A stretch of DNA of 64,000 bases from an uncultured Lachnospiraceae bacterium. GTDB lineage: Bacteria; Bacillota; Clostridia; Lachnospirales; Lachnospiraceae. Both the position numbers and the translations under genes were made by a program. Every line of letters starts with the position of its first letter. The first letter of the stretch is position 1. Of this stretch, positions 45,458 through 54,990 are shown in pieces. The notes beneath the pieces are model-generated. The model made no database searches, was not told where the DNA came from, and saw only the letters and a program-made list of their open reading frames with translations. Location of the stretch: contig CAJUCC010000042.1 in the NCBI GenBank assembly GCA_910585205.1, positions 1 to 64,000 on the forward strand. Reading direction: 5' to 3'.

Positions 45458-46177
45458 ATGAGCATGGTGGATAGAGTGATGAAGGCGGGCATGAGAGTGG
45501 AATTATCTTCTTTCCGCCGGCCGGGGACAGAGGAAAAGCCGGAGGAGAGAAAGGCTTACTACAGTCAGGTCAGCGATGTGCGTGAAAACGGACTGGTGGA
45601 AGTTTATTTGCCGATACAAAAGGGGAAGCTGCATCTGCTTTCCGTGGGAAACAGGCTGAATATGTACTGCTATGCTGCCAATGGCATGTATGAATGTCCG
45701 GTAGTGGTAAAGGAACGCTATAAAGAAGACGGAACATATTATATTTTACTGGAGATAACCGGAAACCTGATCCGAAACCAGCGCCGGGAATATTACCGGT
45801 ATCAGTGCGTGATGCCGATGGAAGACCGGAAGATGGATGAAGGGGAGCGGGAATGGATGCTGGAACAGGAAATGCTGGTGGTGGACGATCTGATGCCCGT
45901 GAACGAGAGTACGATTGTGGACATCAGCGGCGGCGGCCTGCGCTTTTTCAGCAGACACAAGTATGAGGTGGATGATCTGGTATACTGCCGGTTCCACTTT
46001 GGGAAGGACTACAGATTGTGTGCGCAGATACTGGAGCACACAGGTAACATTCCGGAATATCCGGGTTCATACCGTCACAGAGCCAAGTTTATCGGCGTGG
46101 ACAGACGGGAGCGGGAGGAGATCATTCGACAGATCTTTGTCTTGGAGCGTAGAAACAGAAAAATGGGAAAAGCATAA
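45458..46177 (+). CDS. PilZ-domain c-di-GMP receptor (YcgR/YpfA-like)
   Basis: The protein has 239 residues from ATG 45458, which follows AGGAG; the in-frame ATG at 45425 lies inside flhG. It has an N-terminal YcgR-like beta domain and a C-terminal PilZ domain with both binding motifs: NQRREYYRYQ (about 105-115) and DISGGGLRF (about 155-163). On binding c-di-GMP such proteins slow or stop the motor. It lies between flhG and cheB. Confidence 0.9.
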   Translation: MSMVDRVMKAGMRVELSSFRRPGTEEKPEERKAYYSQVSDVRENGLVEVYLPIQKGKLHLLSVGNRLNMYCYAANGMYECPVVVKERYKEDGTYYILLEITGNLIRNQRREYYRYQCVMPMEDRKMDEGEREWMLEQEMLVVDDLMPVNESTIVDISGGGLRFFSRHKYEVDDLVYCRFHFGKDYRLCAQILEHTGNIPEYPGSYRHRAKFIGVDRREREEIIRQIFVLERRNRKMGKA

Positions 46178-46189
46178 AAGAGGGGTATT

Positions 46190-47263
46190 ATGAAAAAAAT
46201 TCTTATTGTTGATGATTCTGCACTTATGAGAAGGGTGTTTTGTGATATAATTGAAGGAGACAAACGATTCCAGGTGACGGACAAAGCAGCCAATGGTCTG
46301 GAAGCGCTGGAACTTCTGAGTAAAAATACATATGATGCGGTTGTGCTGGACGTAAATATGCCTAAGATGTCGGGGCTGGAGCTTTTGCGCGAACTGCAGA
46401 AACGCAAGATTCCGGTAAAGGTTATGATGGCGAGTACGGATACCATGGGCGGAGCAAAGACGACGATGGATGCGCTGGAACTGGGGGCGCTTGATTTTGT
46501 TCATAAGCCGACCAGTGCGCTGGAATGCCGCAGAGGACCTTTCCGGGAGGCGTTTCTGAGTACGCTGGAAGTCGTGGCAGAGAGCCGTTCTCCTGTGACG
46601 GACAGGGCATTTACCGTGGACAGCATAAAGAAGACCAAGCAGGTTGTGGAACTGGCAAAGAAGCATTCCTCGGTGATTTCGCAGAACAAGATCGTGGCTA
46701 TCGCAAGTTCGACCGGCGGTCCGAAAGCGCTGCATTCCGTGATTACAAAACTGCCGAAAGATCTGCGGACACCGGTTGTGCTGGTACAGCATATGCCGGC
46801 AGGGTTTACCCAGTCTCTGGCGGAGCGGTTGAATTCGCTCAGTGAGATCACGGTGTCGGAAGCGGTGGAAGGTGAGACGCTGCAGGGGGGCCATGTGTAT
46901 ATTGCCAGAGGGGGGAAACACCTGAACATCGACAAAAAGCCCGGGGGAAGATATGTTGTCCGCTATTCGGATGAACCGGCCCGGGAAGGGGTGAAACCGT
47001 GTGCCAATTATATGTATGAGTCACTGGCTAACAGCGATTTTGACGAGATTATCTGTGTTGTAATGACCGGTATGGGGGCTGACGGAACGAAGGGAATCGT
47101 GAATCTGAAAAATGCAAAAAAAGTGCATGTACTTGTCCAGGAGCAGAGCACCTGTGCAGTATACGGGATGCCCAAAAGTGCTGTTCAGGCAGGTCTTGCA
47201 GACGAGATCGTTCCGCTGGAACAGATCGCGCAGGAGATCATTTTGAACGTGGGGGTAAAGTGA
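46190..47263 (+). CDS. cheB: Chemotaxis methylesterase/deamidase CheB
   Basis: The 357-residue protein has a receiver domain with D54 (VVLDVNMPKMSG) and a C-terminal methylesterase with catalytic S174 (SSTGGPKAL), H201 (VQHMPAGFT) and the aspartate in MTGMGADG. It removes methyl groups from or deamidates receptors when phosphorylated by CheA. Its partner methyltransferase, cheR, is not in the window. Confidence 0.97.
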   Translation: MKKILIVDDSALMRRVFCDIIEGDKRFQVTDKAANGLEALELLSKNTYDAVVLDVNMPKMSGLELLRELQKRKIPVKVMMASTDTMGGAKTTMDALELGALDFVHKPTSALECRRGPFREAFLSTLEVVAESRSPVTDRAFTVDSIKKTKQVVELAKKHSSVISQNKIVAIASSTGGPKALHSVITKLPKDLRTPVVLVQHMPAGFTQSLAERLNSLSEITVSEAVEGETLQGGHVYIARGGKHLNIDKKPGGRYVVRYSDEPAREGVKPCANYMYESLANSDFDEIICVVMTGMGADGTKGIVNLKNAKKVHVLVQEQSTCAVYGMPKSAVQAGLADEIVPLEQIAQEIILNVGVK

Positions 47264-47264
47264 A

Positions 47265-49427
47265 ATGGATGTAAGCCAGTATCTAGAGATTTTCATTGAC
47301 GAAACAAAAGAGCATTTGCAGAGCCTGAATACACAGATATTGAATTTGGAGCAGGATTCCGAAAATGCGGATACCATTAATGAGATTTTCCGTGCAGCAC
47401 ATTCCCTGAAAGGAATGGCAGGGACCATGGGATATAAGAGAATGCAAAATCTCACCCATGATATGGAGAATGTATTTTCCGAAGTAAGAAACGGTAATAT
47501 TAAAGTAAGAGCGAATATGATCGATATTCTGTTCCAGTGTCTGGATGCACTGGAGGAATATCTTGATAACATTCAGTCTTCCGCAGACGAAGGGACGAAT
47601 GACAATGAACCGCTGATCCGGGAGTTGAACCGGATCCTGACGGGCGGTACTGCGGAAGCGCCCGGAAAGGCGGCAGAGCAGAAAGCTTCCGCGGCGGCAG
47701 AGAGCGTGGCAGCGGCGTGGACAGGCATAGCGCTCGGGGAAAGCGAAAGGGTTGTGATCGAGAAGGCGGCGGAGGAAGGCAAAAAGGTATACGGACTGAC
47801 CGTCTATGTACAGGAGAGCTGTATTCTGAAAGCGGCCAGAGCGTTTCTGGTGTTTAAGGCAGTGGAAAGTCTGGGGGAAATTATTGTCTCTCAGCCGTCC
47901 GCGCAGGACATCGAAGACGAGAAGTTTGAAAACGATTTCAGCATAATTGTCCTTTCCGACAGTCCGCTGGAACAGATTCTCAAAGAGGCGCAGGCGGTAT
48001 CGGAAATTGAGAAGGTTGTGGGAGGTCCCTTTGATCCCGCTGCGTCACAGGGAAAGACGACGGAAACCGTGGCAGTGCAGGAGATGCAGGAAACGAAAGA
48101 GCACGCGGTAAAAGAGGAGACAAAGGCGGCGGAAAGCTCCGCGGCGGAGGAAAAGACAGGGGTGGAAGAACGCTCCGCACAGACGCCCGCCGTGCAGGAG
48201 GCGCCGGCGGCAGCGTCCGCGGCACCGGCCAGACAGGAAAAGAAGCAGACGACAAACAAACCGGTAGTAAACCGGACGGTACGTGTCGATATAGAAAAAC
48301 TGGATTCGCTGATGAATCTGGTGAGCGAACTGATTATCGCGAAGAATTCCCTTGTTTCCATCAGTGCATCCGGCGACAACGATATGGCGCTTAACTCTGC
48401 TTTTAATGAGCAGATCGAATATTTGGAAAGTGTGACGACCAATCTGCACGAGTCCGTAATGAAAGTGCGTATGGTGCCGATTGAGAGCGTAGTACAGAAA
48501 TTCCCGCGCATGATTCGTGATCTGCAGAAAAAACTCGGGAAAAAGATGGAGCTGTATATGTCCGGTGAAGAGACAGAACTGGACCGTACCGTTGTGGACG
48601 AGATCGGTGATCCGCTGATGCATCTGCTCCGCAATGCGGCCGACCACGGACTGGAGAGCGCAGAGGTGCGCAAGGAGAAGGGAAAACCGGCTGTCGGTTC
48701 CATTCACCTGGACGCTTATCAGGACGGCAACAATGTTATTATCGAAGTCAGCGATGACGGCGGCGGCATCAATGTGGAAAGTGTAAAGCAGAAAGCCATT
48801 ACGCGCAATGTTATTACGCCGGAGCAGGCGGAAAATATGAGCGATAAGGATATTGTAAACCTGCTGTTCCTGCCGAGCTTTTCGACGGCAGAGAAAGTAA
48901 CGGACGTATCCGGCCGGGGCGTGGGATTGGATGTCGTGAAATCCAAGATCGAGGCACTCAGCGGTGAAGTTGATGTCAAGACAAAGTTTGGCGAGGGAAG
49001 TACATGGACGATCCGTCTGCCTTTGACACTGGCGATTATTCAGGCGTTGATGGTTGTAGTGGGAGACGAAAAGTATGCGATCTCTCTCGGTTCTATTGAA
49101 ACGATCGAAAATATTACCGATAAAGATATTAAATATGTACAGGCGAAGGAAGTGATTAACCTGCGCGGCGCCGTAATCCCCCTGATTCGTCTGGATGAAA
49201 TGCTCGACATCCGCAAGGAGAAAGGCGGCGATGAAAATCTTGTGGTTGTAATCGTCAGAAAGGGAGACAAACAGGCGGGGCTTGTCGTGGATGAGCTGAT
49301 CGGCCAGCAGGAGATCGTTATCAAATCTCTGGGAAAATATATCAACAAATGTAAATTTATCAGCGGTGCAACCATACTCGGCGACGGCGAGGTGGCGTTG
49401 ATTCTTGATGCAAATGCAATGTTTTAG
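47265..49427 (+). CDS. cheA: Chemotaxis histidine kinase CheA
   Basis: The 720-residue protein has the phosphotransfer domain with H46 (AAHSLKGMAG), a P2-like middle (about 150-250), a low-complexity Glu/Ala linker, dimerisation and ATPase domains (NAADHGLE, GRGVGLDVVKSKIEALSG) and a C-terminal CheW-like P5 domain. It relays receptor signals to CheY and CheB. The start lies one base after the cheB stop. Confidence 0.97.
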   Translation: MDVSQYLEIFIDETKEHLQSLNTQILNLEQDSENADTINEIFRAAHSLKGMAGTMGYKRMQNLTHDMENVFSEVRNGNIKVRANMIDILFQCLDALEEYLDNIQSSADEGTNDNEPLIRELNRILTGGTAEAPGKAAEQKASAAAESVAAAWTGIALGESERVVIEKAAEEGKKVYGLTVYVQESCILKAARAFLVFKAVESLGEIIVSQPSAQDIEDEKFENDFSIIVLSDSPLEQILKEAQAVSEIEKVVGGPFDPAASQGKTTETVAVQEMQETKEHAVKEETKAAESSAAEEKTGVEERSAQTPAVQEAPAAASAAPARQEKKQTTNKPVVNRTVRVDIEKLDSLMNLVSELIIAKNSLVSISASGDNDMALNSAFNEQIEYLESVTTNLHESVMKVRMVPIESVVQKFPRMIRDLQKKLGKKMELYMSGEETELDRTVVDEIGDPLMHLLRNAADHGLESAEVRKEKGKPAVGSIHLDAYQDGNNVIIEVSDDGGGINVESVKQKAITRNVITPEQAENMSDKDIVNLLFLPSFSTAEKVTDVSGRGVGLDVVKSKIEALSGEVDVKTKFGEGSTWTIRLPLTLAIIQALMVVVGDEKYAISLGSIETIENITDKDIKYVQAKEVINLRGAVIPLIRLDEMLDIRKEKGGDENLVVVIVRKGDKQAGLVVDELIGQQEIVIKSLGKYINKCKFISGATILGDGEVALILDANAMF

Positions 49428-49454
49428 CCGGGGCATGGAAAAGGAGGATATGTT

Positions 49455-49952
49455 ATGGACCTGTTAAAGATGAATACGGAGCAGATGATGGATCCGGACG
49501 AAGACGAATATGTGGCGCCGCAGATCACGCAGTTTATCGTGGTAAGATTCGGTGAAGAGCAGTATGGGATCGACATCAAGTACGTGGATAATATCGTCCG
49601 CATGCAGCATATTACAAGGGTGCCGAAGGTATCCGATCATATCAAAGGCGTAATCAATCTGCGCGGTGAGGTTGTACCGGTTATGAGCATCAGGCTCAAA
49701 ATGAACCTGGAAGAGGACGTGGAGACAAAGGCTACGAGAATTATCATTCTGAAGCTGGAACAGCATTGTAATATCGGCATTCTGGTGGATGAGGTCAAAG
49801 AAGTGGTAAATCTGGAAGAGAGTCAGATCGAGCGGGTTTCCTACGAAGCGAAAGACGATAAATCCAATTTTATCTATGGAATTGGCAAATACGACGGCGG
49901 TCTGATTTCTCTTTTGGATTTGAATACCGTTATCGTCGAAAAAGAGAATTAA
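49455..49952 (+). CDS. cheW: Chemotaxis coupling protein CheW
   Basis: The 165-residue protein carries the CheW fold with VVRFGEEQYGIDIKYVDNIVR, TRVPKVSDHIKGVINLRGEVVPV and GLISLLDLNTVI. It bridges receptors and CheA. An acidic N-terminal extension of about 20 residues (MDPDEDEY region) precedes the domain. AAAGGAGG lies upstream. Confidence 0.97.
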   Translation: MDLLKMNTEQMMDPDEDEYVAPQITQFIVVRFGEEQYGIDIKYVDNIVRMQHITRVPKVSDHIKGVINLRGEVVPVMSIRLKMNLEEDVETKATRIIILKLEQHCNIGILVDEVKEVVNLEESQIERVSYEAKDDKSNFIYGIGKYDGGLISLLDLNTVIVEKEN

Positions 49953-49979
49953 GAAAAGGGAAATGCGGGAAGGTGAAAC

Positions 49980-50597
49980 ATGGACAGAGAAATCAATCTT
50001 GATACAATGTCCGCAGAGTATGTGGACGTATTGAAGGAACTGGGAAACATCGGCGCGGGAAATGCCATGACGGCTCTCGCGCAGATGCTGAACTGTAAGG
50101 TGGATATGAAGGTGCCGCAGGTAAGGCTTCTGGAGTTTAAGGACGTCGGGGCGCTGATCGGCGGGGAAGAGCAGATTATGGCCGGTATTTATCTTGCGGT
50201 GGAAGGGGACATTACAGGTAGTATCATGTTCCTGCTTGGAAAAGATTCTGCAAGGCATCTCGTGACAAAACTGATGGGAATGGCACTGGAGGGGGATGCA
50301 TTCGGTGAAATGGAAATGTCGGCGTTGATGGAGATCGGCAACATTATAACGGGTGCATACCTGAATTCGCTTGCCACGATCACCAATCTGAAAATCTTTC
50401 CTTCAGTCCCGTCGCTGTGTGTGGATATGGCGGGTGCGATTCTGAGCGTTCCGGCGATTGAGTTCGGAACGCTTGGCGACAAAATTTTGTTGATTCAGTC
50501 TCAGTTTATGGACGAAATTGAGCTGGACGGTTATTTTATTATGGTTCCGGACATTGATTCTTACAGTAAGATACTGTCGTCACTGGGGATGGCATAA
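49980..50597 (+). CDS. cheC: CheY-P phosphatase CheC
   Basis: The 205-residue protein has both phosphatase active-site pairs, E20/N23 in ELGNIGAGNA and E118/N121 in EIGNIITGAY. CheC dephosphorylates CheY and is stimulated by CheD, the gene that follows. Length and motifs fit the Bacillus-type protein. Confidence 0.96.
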   Translation: MDREINLDTMSAEYVDVLKELGNIGAGNAMTALAQMLNCKVDMKVPQVRLLEFKDVGALIGGEEQIMAGIYLAVEGDITGSIMFLLGKDSARHLVTKLMGMALEGDAFGEMEMSALMEIGNIITGAYLNSLATITNLKIFPSVPSLCVDMAGAILSVPAIEFGTLGDKILLIQSQFMDEIELDGYFIMVPDIDSYSKILSSLGMA

Positions 50598-50626
50598 AAA
50601 TAAATAGTTGGGAAGAAGCAGGGGAA

Positions 50627-51112
50627 ATGAGTGAAATAATAAAAGTAGGAATGGCCGATTTGAAAATATGTAAAAGCCCGGACGGCGTTACGACGCTTGG
50701 GCTGGGTTCCTGTGTCGGCATTGCCGTGCGCGATCCGGTTACGAAAATCGGAGGACTTGCACATATTATGCTGCCGGACAGTACAGTAATACGGAATAAC
50801 AGCAATATTCCCAAGTTTGCGGATACCGGTATCGAGGCTCTGGTGCGGCAGGTGGTGTCGGCGGGGGCAAACAGAGGGCGGTTGGTGGCCAAAATTGCAG
50901 GCGGCGCCCGTATGTTTGCTTTTCAGGGAAAATCCGATATGATCGGTGTCGGGGAGCGGAATGTGGAAGCCGTGAAAAGGAAACTGCGGGAATTAAAGGT
51001 TCCGATTCTCGCGGAAGACACAGGGAAGAATTATGGGCGTACCGTTATCTTTTATCCGGAGACAGGAGACTTTGTAATCCGAAGTGTCGGAAAGAGCGAA
51101 ACGGTAATCTGA
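50627..51112 (+). CDS. cheD: Chemoreceptor glutamine deamidase CheD
   Basis: The 161-residue protein has the CheD catalytic set: T23, C29 in LGLGSCVGI and H46 in GLAHIMLP. It deamidates receptor glutamines and binds CheC. ARMFAF and GKNYGRTV near the end are family hallmarks. The cheC-cheD-sigD order is that of Bacillus. Confidence 0.97.
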   Translation: MSEIIKVGMADLKICKSPDGVTTLGLGSCVGIAVRDPVTKIGGLAHIMLPDSTVIRNNSNIPKFADTGIEALVRQVVSAGANRGRLVAKIAGGARMFAFQGKSDMIGVGERNVEAVKRKLRELKVPILAEDTGKNYGRTVIFYPETGDFVIRSVGKSETVI

Positions 51113-51124
51113 CAGGGGAAAGAA

Positions 51125-51430
51125 ATGAATACGAGACAAATACCGCTTATTGTGATGCTGTCTGCGGGAGCCATCGTGAGTATCTGTACGAAAGCCATGA
51201 ACTATGAGCTTGAGACGGCGCTGTGGATCCTGCTGGCAGTTCTGGTTGTATTCTATATCGCAGGCTGTGTCATCAAACGAACGCTGGATGCCTTTGAGGC
51301 GGAGCGGCTGAAGGCGGAAAAAGAACAGGAAGAGGTATCTGACGAAGGTGAAGTGATCGAAAAGGATGCGGCGGAAGATACCGAAGGGTCCGGAGCGGAA
51401 GCCGGGACAGAAGAGAGTGCACGGGAATAA
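51125..51430 (+). CDS. Small membrane protein of the che operon, unknown role
   Basis: The 101-residue protein has two membrane segments (about 7-25 and 31-52) and a strongly acidic C-terminal tail (about 60-101) rich in Glu and Ala. I recognise no named family. Its tail and place between cheD and sigD suggest a motility-associated role, but no function can be assigned. GGGGAAAG lies upstream. Confidence 0.7.
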   Translation: MNTRQIPLIVMLSAGAIVSICTKAMNYELETALWILLAVLVVFYIAGCVIKRTLDAFEAERLKAEKEQEEVSDEGEVIEKDAAEDTEGSGAEAGTEESARE

Positions 51431-51472
51431 AGGGTTATGTGCACATAAAAGATCATAATTTCGGAGGAGAGT

Positions 51473-52237
51473 ATGGACGAGACTGCCAGAAAGAAGATGT
51501 GGGCCGAATATGCAAAGACCAGGCGCCCCGACATCAGAGAAAAAATCATTCTGGAATATGCACCCCTTGTAAAGGTCGTGGCAGGCAGGCTCAGTATGTA
51601 TCTGGGGTATAATGTGGAGTATGAAGACCTGGTCAGTTACGGAATATTTGGTCTGATCGATGCCATTGATAAGTTTGATTCTCTGAAAGAAGTAAAATTC
51701 GAAACATATGCGAGTCTGCGTATCCGGGGCGCGATTCTGGATCAAATCCGGAAAATGGACTGGATACCGCGGACAATTCGGCAGAAGCAGAAAAAAATCG
51801 ATGCCGTGATACGTGAGATCGAGACACAAAGCGGCAGACCTGCAGCGGATGAAGAAATAGCAAAGGCACTGGGCATCAGCGACGAGGAATATACGGAATG
51901 GCAGTCGCAGATGAAAATAACGGGCGTTATTTCTCTGAATGAATATCTGGAGCAGGGGAGCGAGATTCCGAGTGACAGGAATGTTTCACGGCATTTTGAC
52001 AGCCCGGAGCGTGCGATGGAGCAGAGCGAGCTGGCGGAGGTGCTGCGGGATTCGCTTTCTCTTCTGACGGAGAAAGAACGGAGAGTGATTGAGCTGTATT
52101 ACTACGAGGAGTTGACGTTAAAGGAGATCAGCCATGTGCTGGAAGTTACAGAGTCCAGAATTTCGCAGCTCCATACAAAGGCATTGCAGAAAATGAAGAC
52201 AAAAATGGGCGACTATATGGGATTTTTATCCGGATAA
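51473..52237 (+). CDS. sigD: Flagellar sigma factor SigD/FliA
   Basis: The 254-residue sigma factor has FliA-type regions: WAEYAKTRRPDIREKIILEYAPLVKVVAGRLS, YEDLVSYGIFGLIDAIDKFD, RGAILDQIRKMDWIPR and a C-terminal HTH (LTLKEISHVLEVTESRISQLHTKAL). It transcribes late flagellar and chemotaxis genes. Its place late in the operon fits the Bacillus logic in which full-length transcription is required for swimming. Anti-sigma FlgM is not in the window. Confidence 0.97.
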   Translation: MDETARKKMWAEYAKTRRPDIREKIILEYAPLVKVVAGRLSMYLGYNVEYEDLVSYGIFGLIDAIDKFDSLKEVKFETYASLRIRGAILDQIRKMDWIPRTIRQKQKKIDAVIREIETQSGRPAADEEIAKALGISDEEYTEWQSQMKITGVISLNEYLEQGSEIPSDRNVSRHFDSPERAMEQSELAEVLRDSLSLLTEKERRVIELYYYEELTLKEISHVLEVTESRISQLHTKALQKMKTKMGDYMGFLSG

Positions 52238-52260
52238 CGATACAATAAACGGGGTGGCAT

Positions 52261-53850
52261 ATGGATGGATATTTTCAGGTAATCAATGAGGAGACGCAGA
52301 CGTGCGTTATGTTGTATCCCGCAAAGGACGGCGGTCTGCAGTTGGACATTACGGAAGTTACGGATTATCTCACATTTCGCGAGATCGAGTATAATGTGGG
52401 CGCTTTGTATGCCGCTGCAAAAAACTTAAGAGAAGAGCCTCTGAAGGTTGTGCTGAACGCGAAGCGGGGCAGGCCGGAGGCAGAACTGATGAAAGTACGG
52501 ATTGCAAGTGACAATATGTCGGCAACCGTACGTTTTTATTCACCGTCCAATGACGGTCAGGCCATGGGAAGAGAAGAGATATTAAATGATCTGAAGAGCC
52601 AGGGCGTGGTCTATGGCATCTGTGAGGATGTTCTGGAGGGATTTCTGCAAAACCGGGAATATTGCAAAGACTATGAGATGGCGCAGGGAGAGGAGAAGCA
52701 GCGGGGAAAGGATGCGTATGTCGAATACCTTTTCAATACGGATACAAAGGCGCGGCCGACACTGCAGGAAGACGGCAGCGTGGACTTTTTTCACCTGAAT
52801 ACCGTCAATAACTGTAATACCGGCGATGTGCTGGCGAGAATCGTTCCGGCCGTGCCCTCGGTGCCGGGCAGGACCGTGCGTGGCGAGGTGATTTCCGGCG
52901 GGGAGCCGAAAGGCGCAAAATTCCGCTACGGAAAAAACGTGGCGCCGTCGGAAGACGGCAGTGAGCTTTATGCGACGGTAAGCGGCCATGTGTCACTGGA
53001 CGGGGAGCGTGTTTCGGTTTCCGACGTGCTGCTGCTGAAAGATGTGGACAGCTCCACCGGCAATATCAATTATTCCGGCAGTGTTCAGGTTTCCGGCAGT
53101 GTATGTGAAAATTTCTCGGTGCATGCGGGCGGCAATGTGATTGTTGAGGGCGTCGTGGAAGGTGCGGAGATTCATGCGGACGGCGACGTAATTATCGCCA
53201 GAGGCATGAACGGTATGGGAAAGGGTAAGATTTTCGCGGGTGGTAATGTGATTGCGAAGTTTTTCGAGAATGCAGAGGTGACGGCCGGCGGTTATGTGGA
53301 CAGCGATTCGATTCTGCACAGTACGATCAGTGCCATGGATGCCGTTCATGTGGGCGGAAAACGGGGATTTATAACCGGTGGTTATGTCTGTGCTTCCAAT
53401 GGCGTATATGTCAAAAATCTGGGATCGAATATGGGAACGGATACTGTTGTGGAAGTCGGTGTGAATCCGCTGCTGAAACTGAGCATACAGGAGCTGGAAG
53501 ATCAGATCGCGGAGAATATGAAGATGATCCGTCAGACCCGGCCGGTGCTGGAATCCGTGACGGAAAAACTGAAAAAAGGGGAGGCCGTTTCCGAAAAGCA
53601 GCTGGAATATGTGAAATCCCTTTATTTTACGCACAAAAAGGCCCGCGGTATCGTAAACGCGGCAAACGAGAGACTGGATGGTCTGAAGGCAATTCTGGAG
53701 AGCAGCAGACATGCCTCGGTAAGCGTATCCGGCAATACGTATGTGGGAACGCGCATTGTGATCGGTGATCTGTCTCTGAGTATAAAGGGAAATGTAAGCT
53801 ATTGTCGTTTTGTCCGGGAGCGGGGCGAAGTAAAAATGAAAGGCATGTAA
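52261..53850 (+). CDS. FapA-family polymer-forming-like protein (DUF342)
   Basis: The 529-residue protein has a variable N-terminal alpha/beta region (about 1-180), a repetitive right-handed beta-helix (about 190-420: GSVQVSGSVCENFSVHAGGNVIVEG, AEIHADGDVIIARGM and so on) and a C-terminal coiled-coil with beta end. This matches FapA/DUF342 proteins, common beside sigD in clostridia and Bacillus (YlxL/YvyD-like neighbours aside). Function is unknown; binding of membranes or a cell-envelope structural role has been proposed. No enzyme motif is seen. Confidence 0.85.
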   Translation: MDGYFQVINEETQTCVMLYPAKDGGLQLDITEVTDYLTFREIEYNVGALYAAAKNLREEPLKVVLNAKRGRPEAELMKVRIASDNMSATVRFYSPSNDGQAMGREEILNDLKSQGVVYGICEDVLEGFLQNREYCKDYEMAQGEEKQRGKDAYVEYLFNTDTKARPTLQEDGSVDFFHLNTVNNCNTGDVLARIVPAVPSVPGRTVRGEVISGGEPKGAKFRYGKNVAPSEDGSELYATVSGHVSLDGERVSVSDVLLLKDVDSSTGNINYSGSVQVSGSVCENFSVHAGGNVIVEGVVEGAEIHADGDVIIARGMNGMGKGKIFAGGNVIAKFFENAEVTAGGYVDSDSILHSTISAMDAVHVGGKRGFITGGYVCASNGVYVKNLGSNMGTDTVVEVGVNPLLKLSIQELEDQIAENMKMIRQTRPVLESVTEKLKKGEAVSEKQLEYVKSLYFTHKKARGIVNAANERLDGLKAILESSRHASVSVSGNTYVGTRIVIGDLSLSIKGNVSYCRFVRERGEVKMKGM

Positions 53851-53875
53851 GAGCCGGAAGGAATGAGGTGCAGGG

Positions 53876-54190
53876 ATGGGACTGGGACCGATTGAGCTGA
53901 ATGGTGCGATTTCCAGAACACAGGATTATTCTACCGTGAAACAGAATGAGGACAACAAAGGGATGATCCATCAGGAGGCTTTTCAGACTAAATTTGAAAA
54001 GGAGCTGGATCAGAGACTTACGCAGGTAAACCGACAGGAGGATATCCGCAGGGAAGAACGGAAGTTTGACGCAAAGGAAAAAGGAGATAACGAATATTAC
54101 GGAAACGGCGGCAGGCGGAAAAAGAAAGAAAACAAAGACAACGGAAAGGTAATTGTGAAGGGGCGGCAGTCCTTTGACATCAAAATATAA
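53876..54190 (+). CDS. Small charged protein, unknown
   Basis: The 104-residue protein is hydrophilic and highly charged, with no membrane segment. The N-terminal 35 residues (GPIELNGAISRTQDY) look structured, the rest is Lys/Arg/Glu-rich and probably helical or disordered. I do not recognise a family. Reading frame, start (GGAATGAGGTGCAGGG upstream) and two-base gap to the next gene support it as real. Tight linkage suggests a motility role. Confidence 0.65.
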   Translation: MGLGPIELNGAISRTQDYSTVKQNEDNKGMIHQEAFQTKFEKELDQRLTQVNRQEDIRREERKFDAKEKGDNEYYGNGGRRKKKENKDNGKVIVKGRQSFDIKI

Positions 54191-54192
54191 TC

Positions 54193-54984
54193 ATGGGAAT
54201 AACGGAGATCGTATTGCTGCTTTTGGGAGCCGGCGCTTATGTGGCGAGCTTTCTGATTCCCGAAAAGAAGGGAAAGGGCCGGGAGGCAGACCGGCGGCTG
54301 GCAGAAGCGCAGGTAAAGGAACAACTGGAGATACAGATGGAAACGGTGCGGAGCCGGATTTCCGACGTGTTGGAAGAACGGCTTGCCTATGAAACGGAAA
54401 AGGCGGAACGTACCATGGAGCGGATCAGCAATGAGAAGATCATGGCGGTCAATGAATACTCGGATACGGTGCTGGATGCCATTCATAAAAATCATGAAGA
54501 AGTAATGTTTCTGTATGATATGTTGAGCGATAAGCAGCAGAGTCTGAAGAATCTGTCGATGGAGGCGGAGCGGCGGGGCAGGGAAGTTCTGCAGCAAATC
54601 CGGGATGCGGAGGCAGACAGACAGGTTATGGAAGAAGATGGGAGCGAGGAGTCGAAGGTCGGTGCGTTTATTCCTTTTCGACCGGAACCTGCAGAGGGAC
54701 AGGCTGTGGTACTGCCGCAGGAATTTCCGTATGCTTCCGCTGCAAAAGAAGAGGACGAACCCACATCAGGAATTGCGCCGGCATTTGTTTCCGCCGACGA
54801 CAGGCCGGCCGGCCGGGTGGATGTGGGACTTTCCTTTGCGAGTGTTGATGAGGACGGGAAAAATAATAACGAAAGAATCCTGACGCTTCACAGGGCGGGC
54901 AAATCGAATGTGGCGATTGCAAAAGAGCTGGGCCTTGGCATCGGGGAAGTCAAACTGGTGATCGATTTGTTTAAAGGGGTTTAG
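54193..54984 (+). CDS. Membrane-anchored coiled-coil protein, DUF6115-like
   Basis: The 263-residue protein has one N-terminal membrane segment (about 4-22), a long coiled coil (about 25-140), an acidic linker and a C-terminal helix-turn-helix-like motif (ILTLHRAGKSNVAIAKELGLGIGEVKLVIDLF). This matches DUF6115-type proteins found next to flagellar genes in Firmicutes. Function is unknown. It is two bases downstream of the small charged protein. Confidence 0.75.
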   Translation: MGITEIVLLLLGAGAYVASFLIPEKKGKGREADRRLAEAQVKEQLEIQMETVRSRISDVLEERLAYETEKAERTMERISNEKIMAVNEYSDTVLDAIHKNHEEVMFLYDMLSDKQQSLKNLSMEAERRGREVLQQIRDAEADRQVMEEDGSEESKVGAFIPFRPEPAEGQAVVLPQEFPYASAAKEEDEPTSGIAPAFVSADDRPAGRVDVGLSFASVDEDGKNNNERILTLHRAGKSNVAIAKELGLGIGEVKLVIDLFKGV

Positions 54985-54990
54985 TCTGAT

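Noticed and set aside
48045..49436. Long minus-strand frame opposite cheA
   Set aside because: Shadow of a clear cheA; composition is atypical of proteins.
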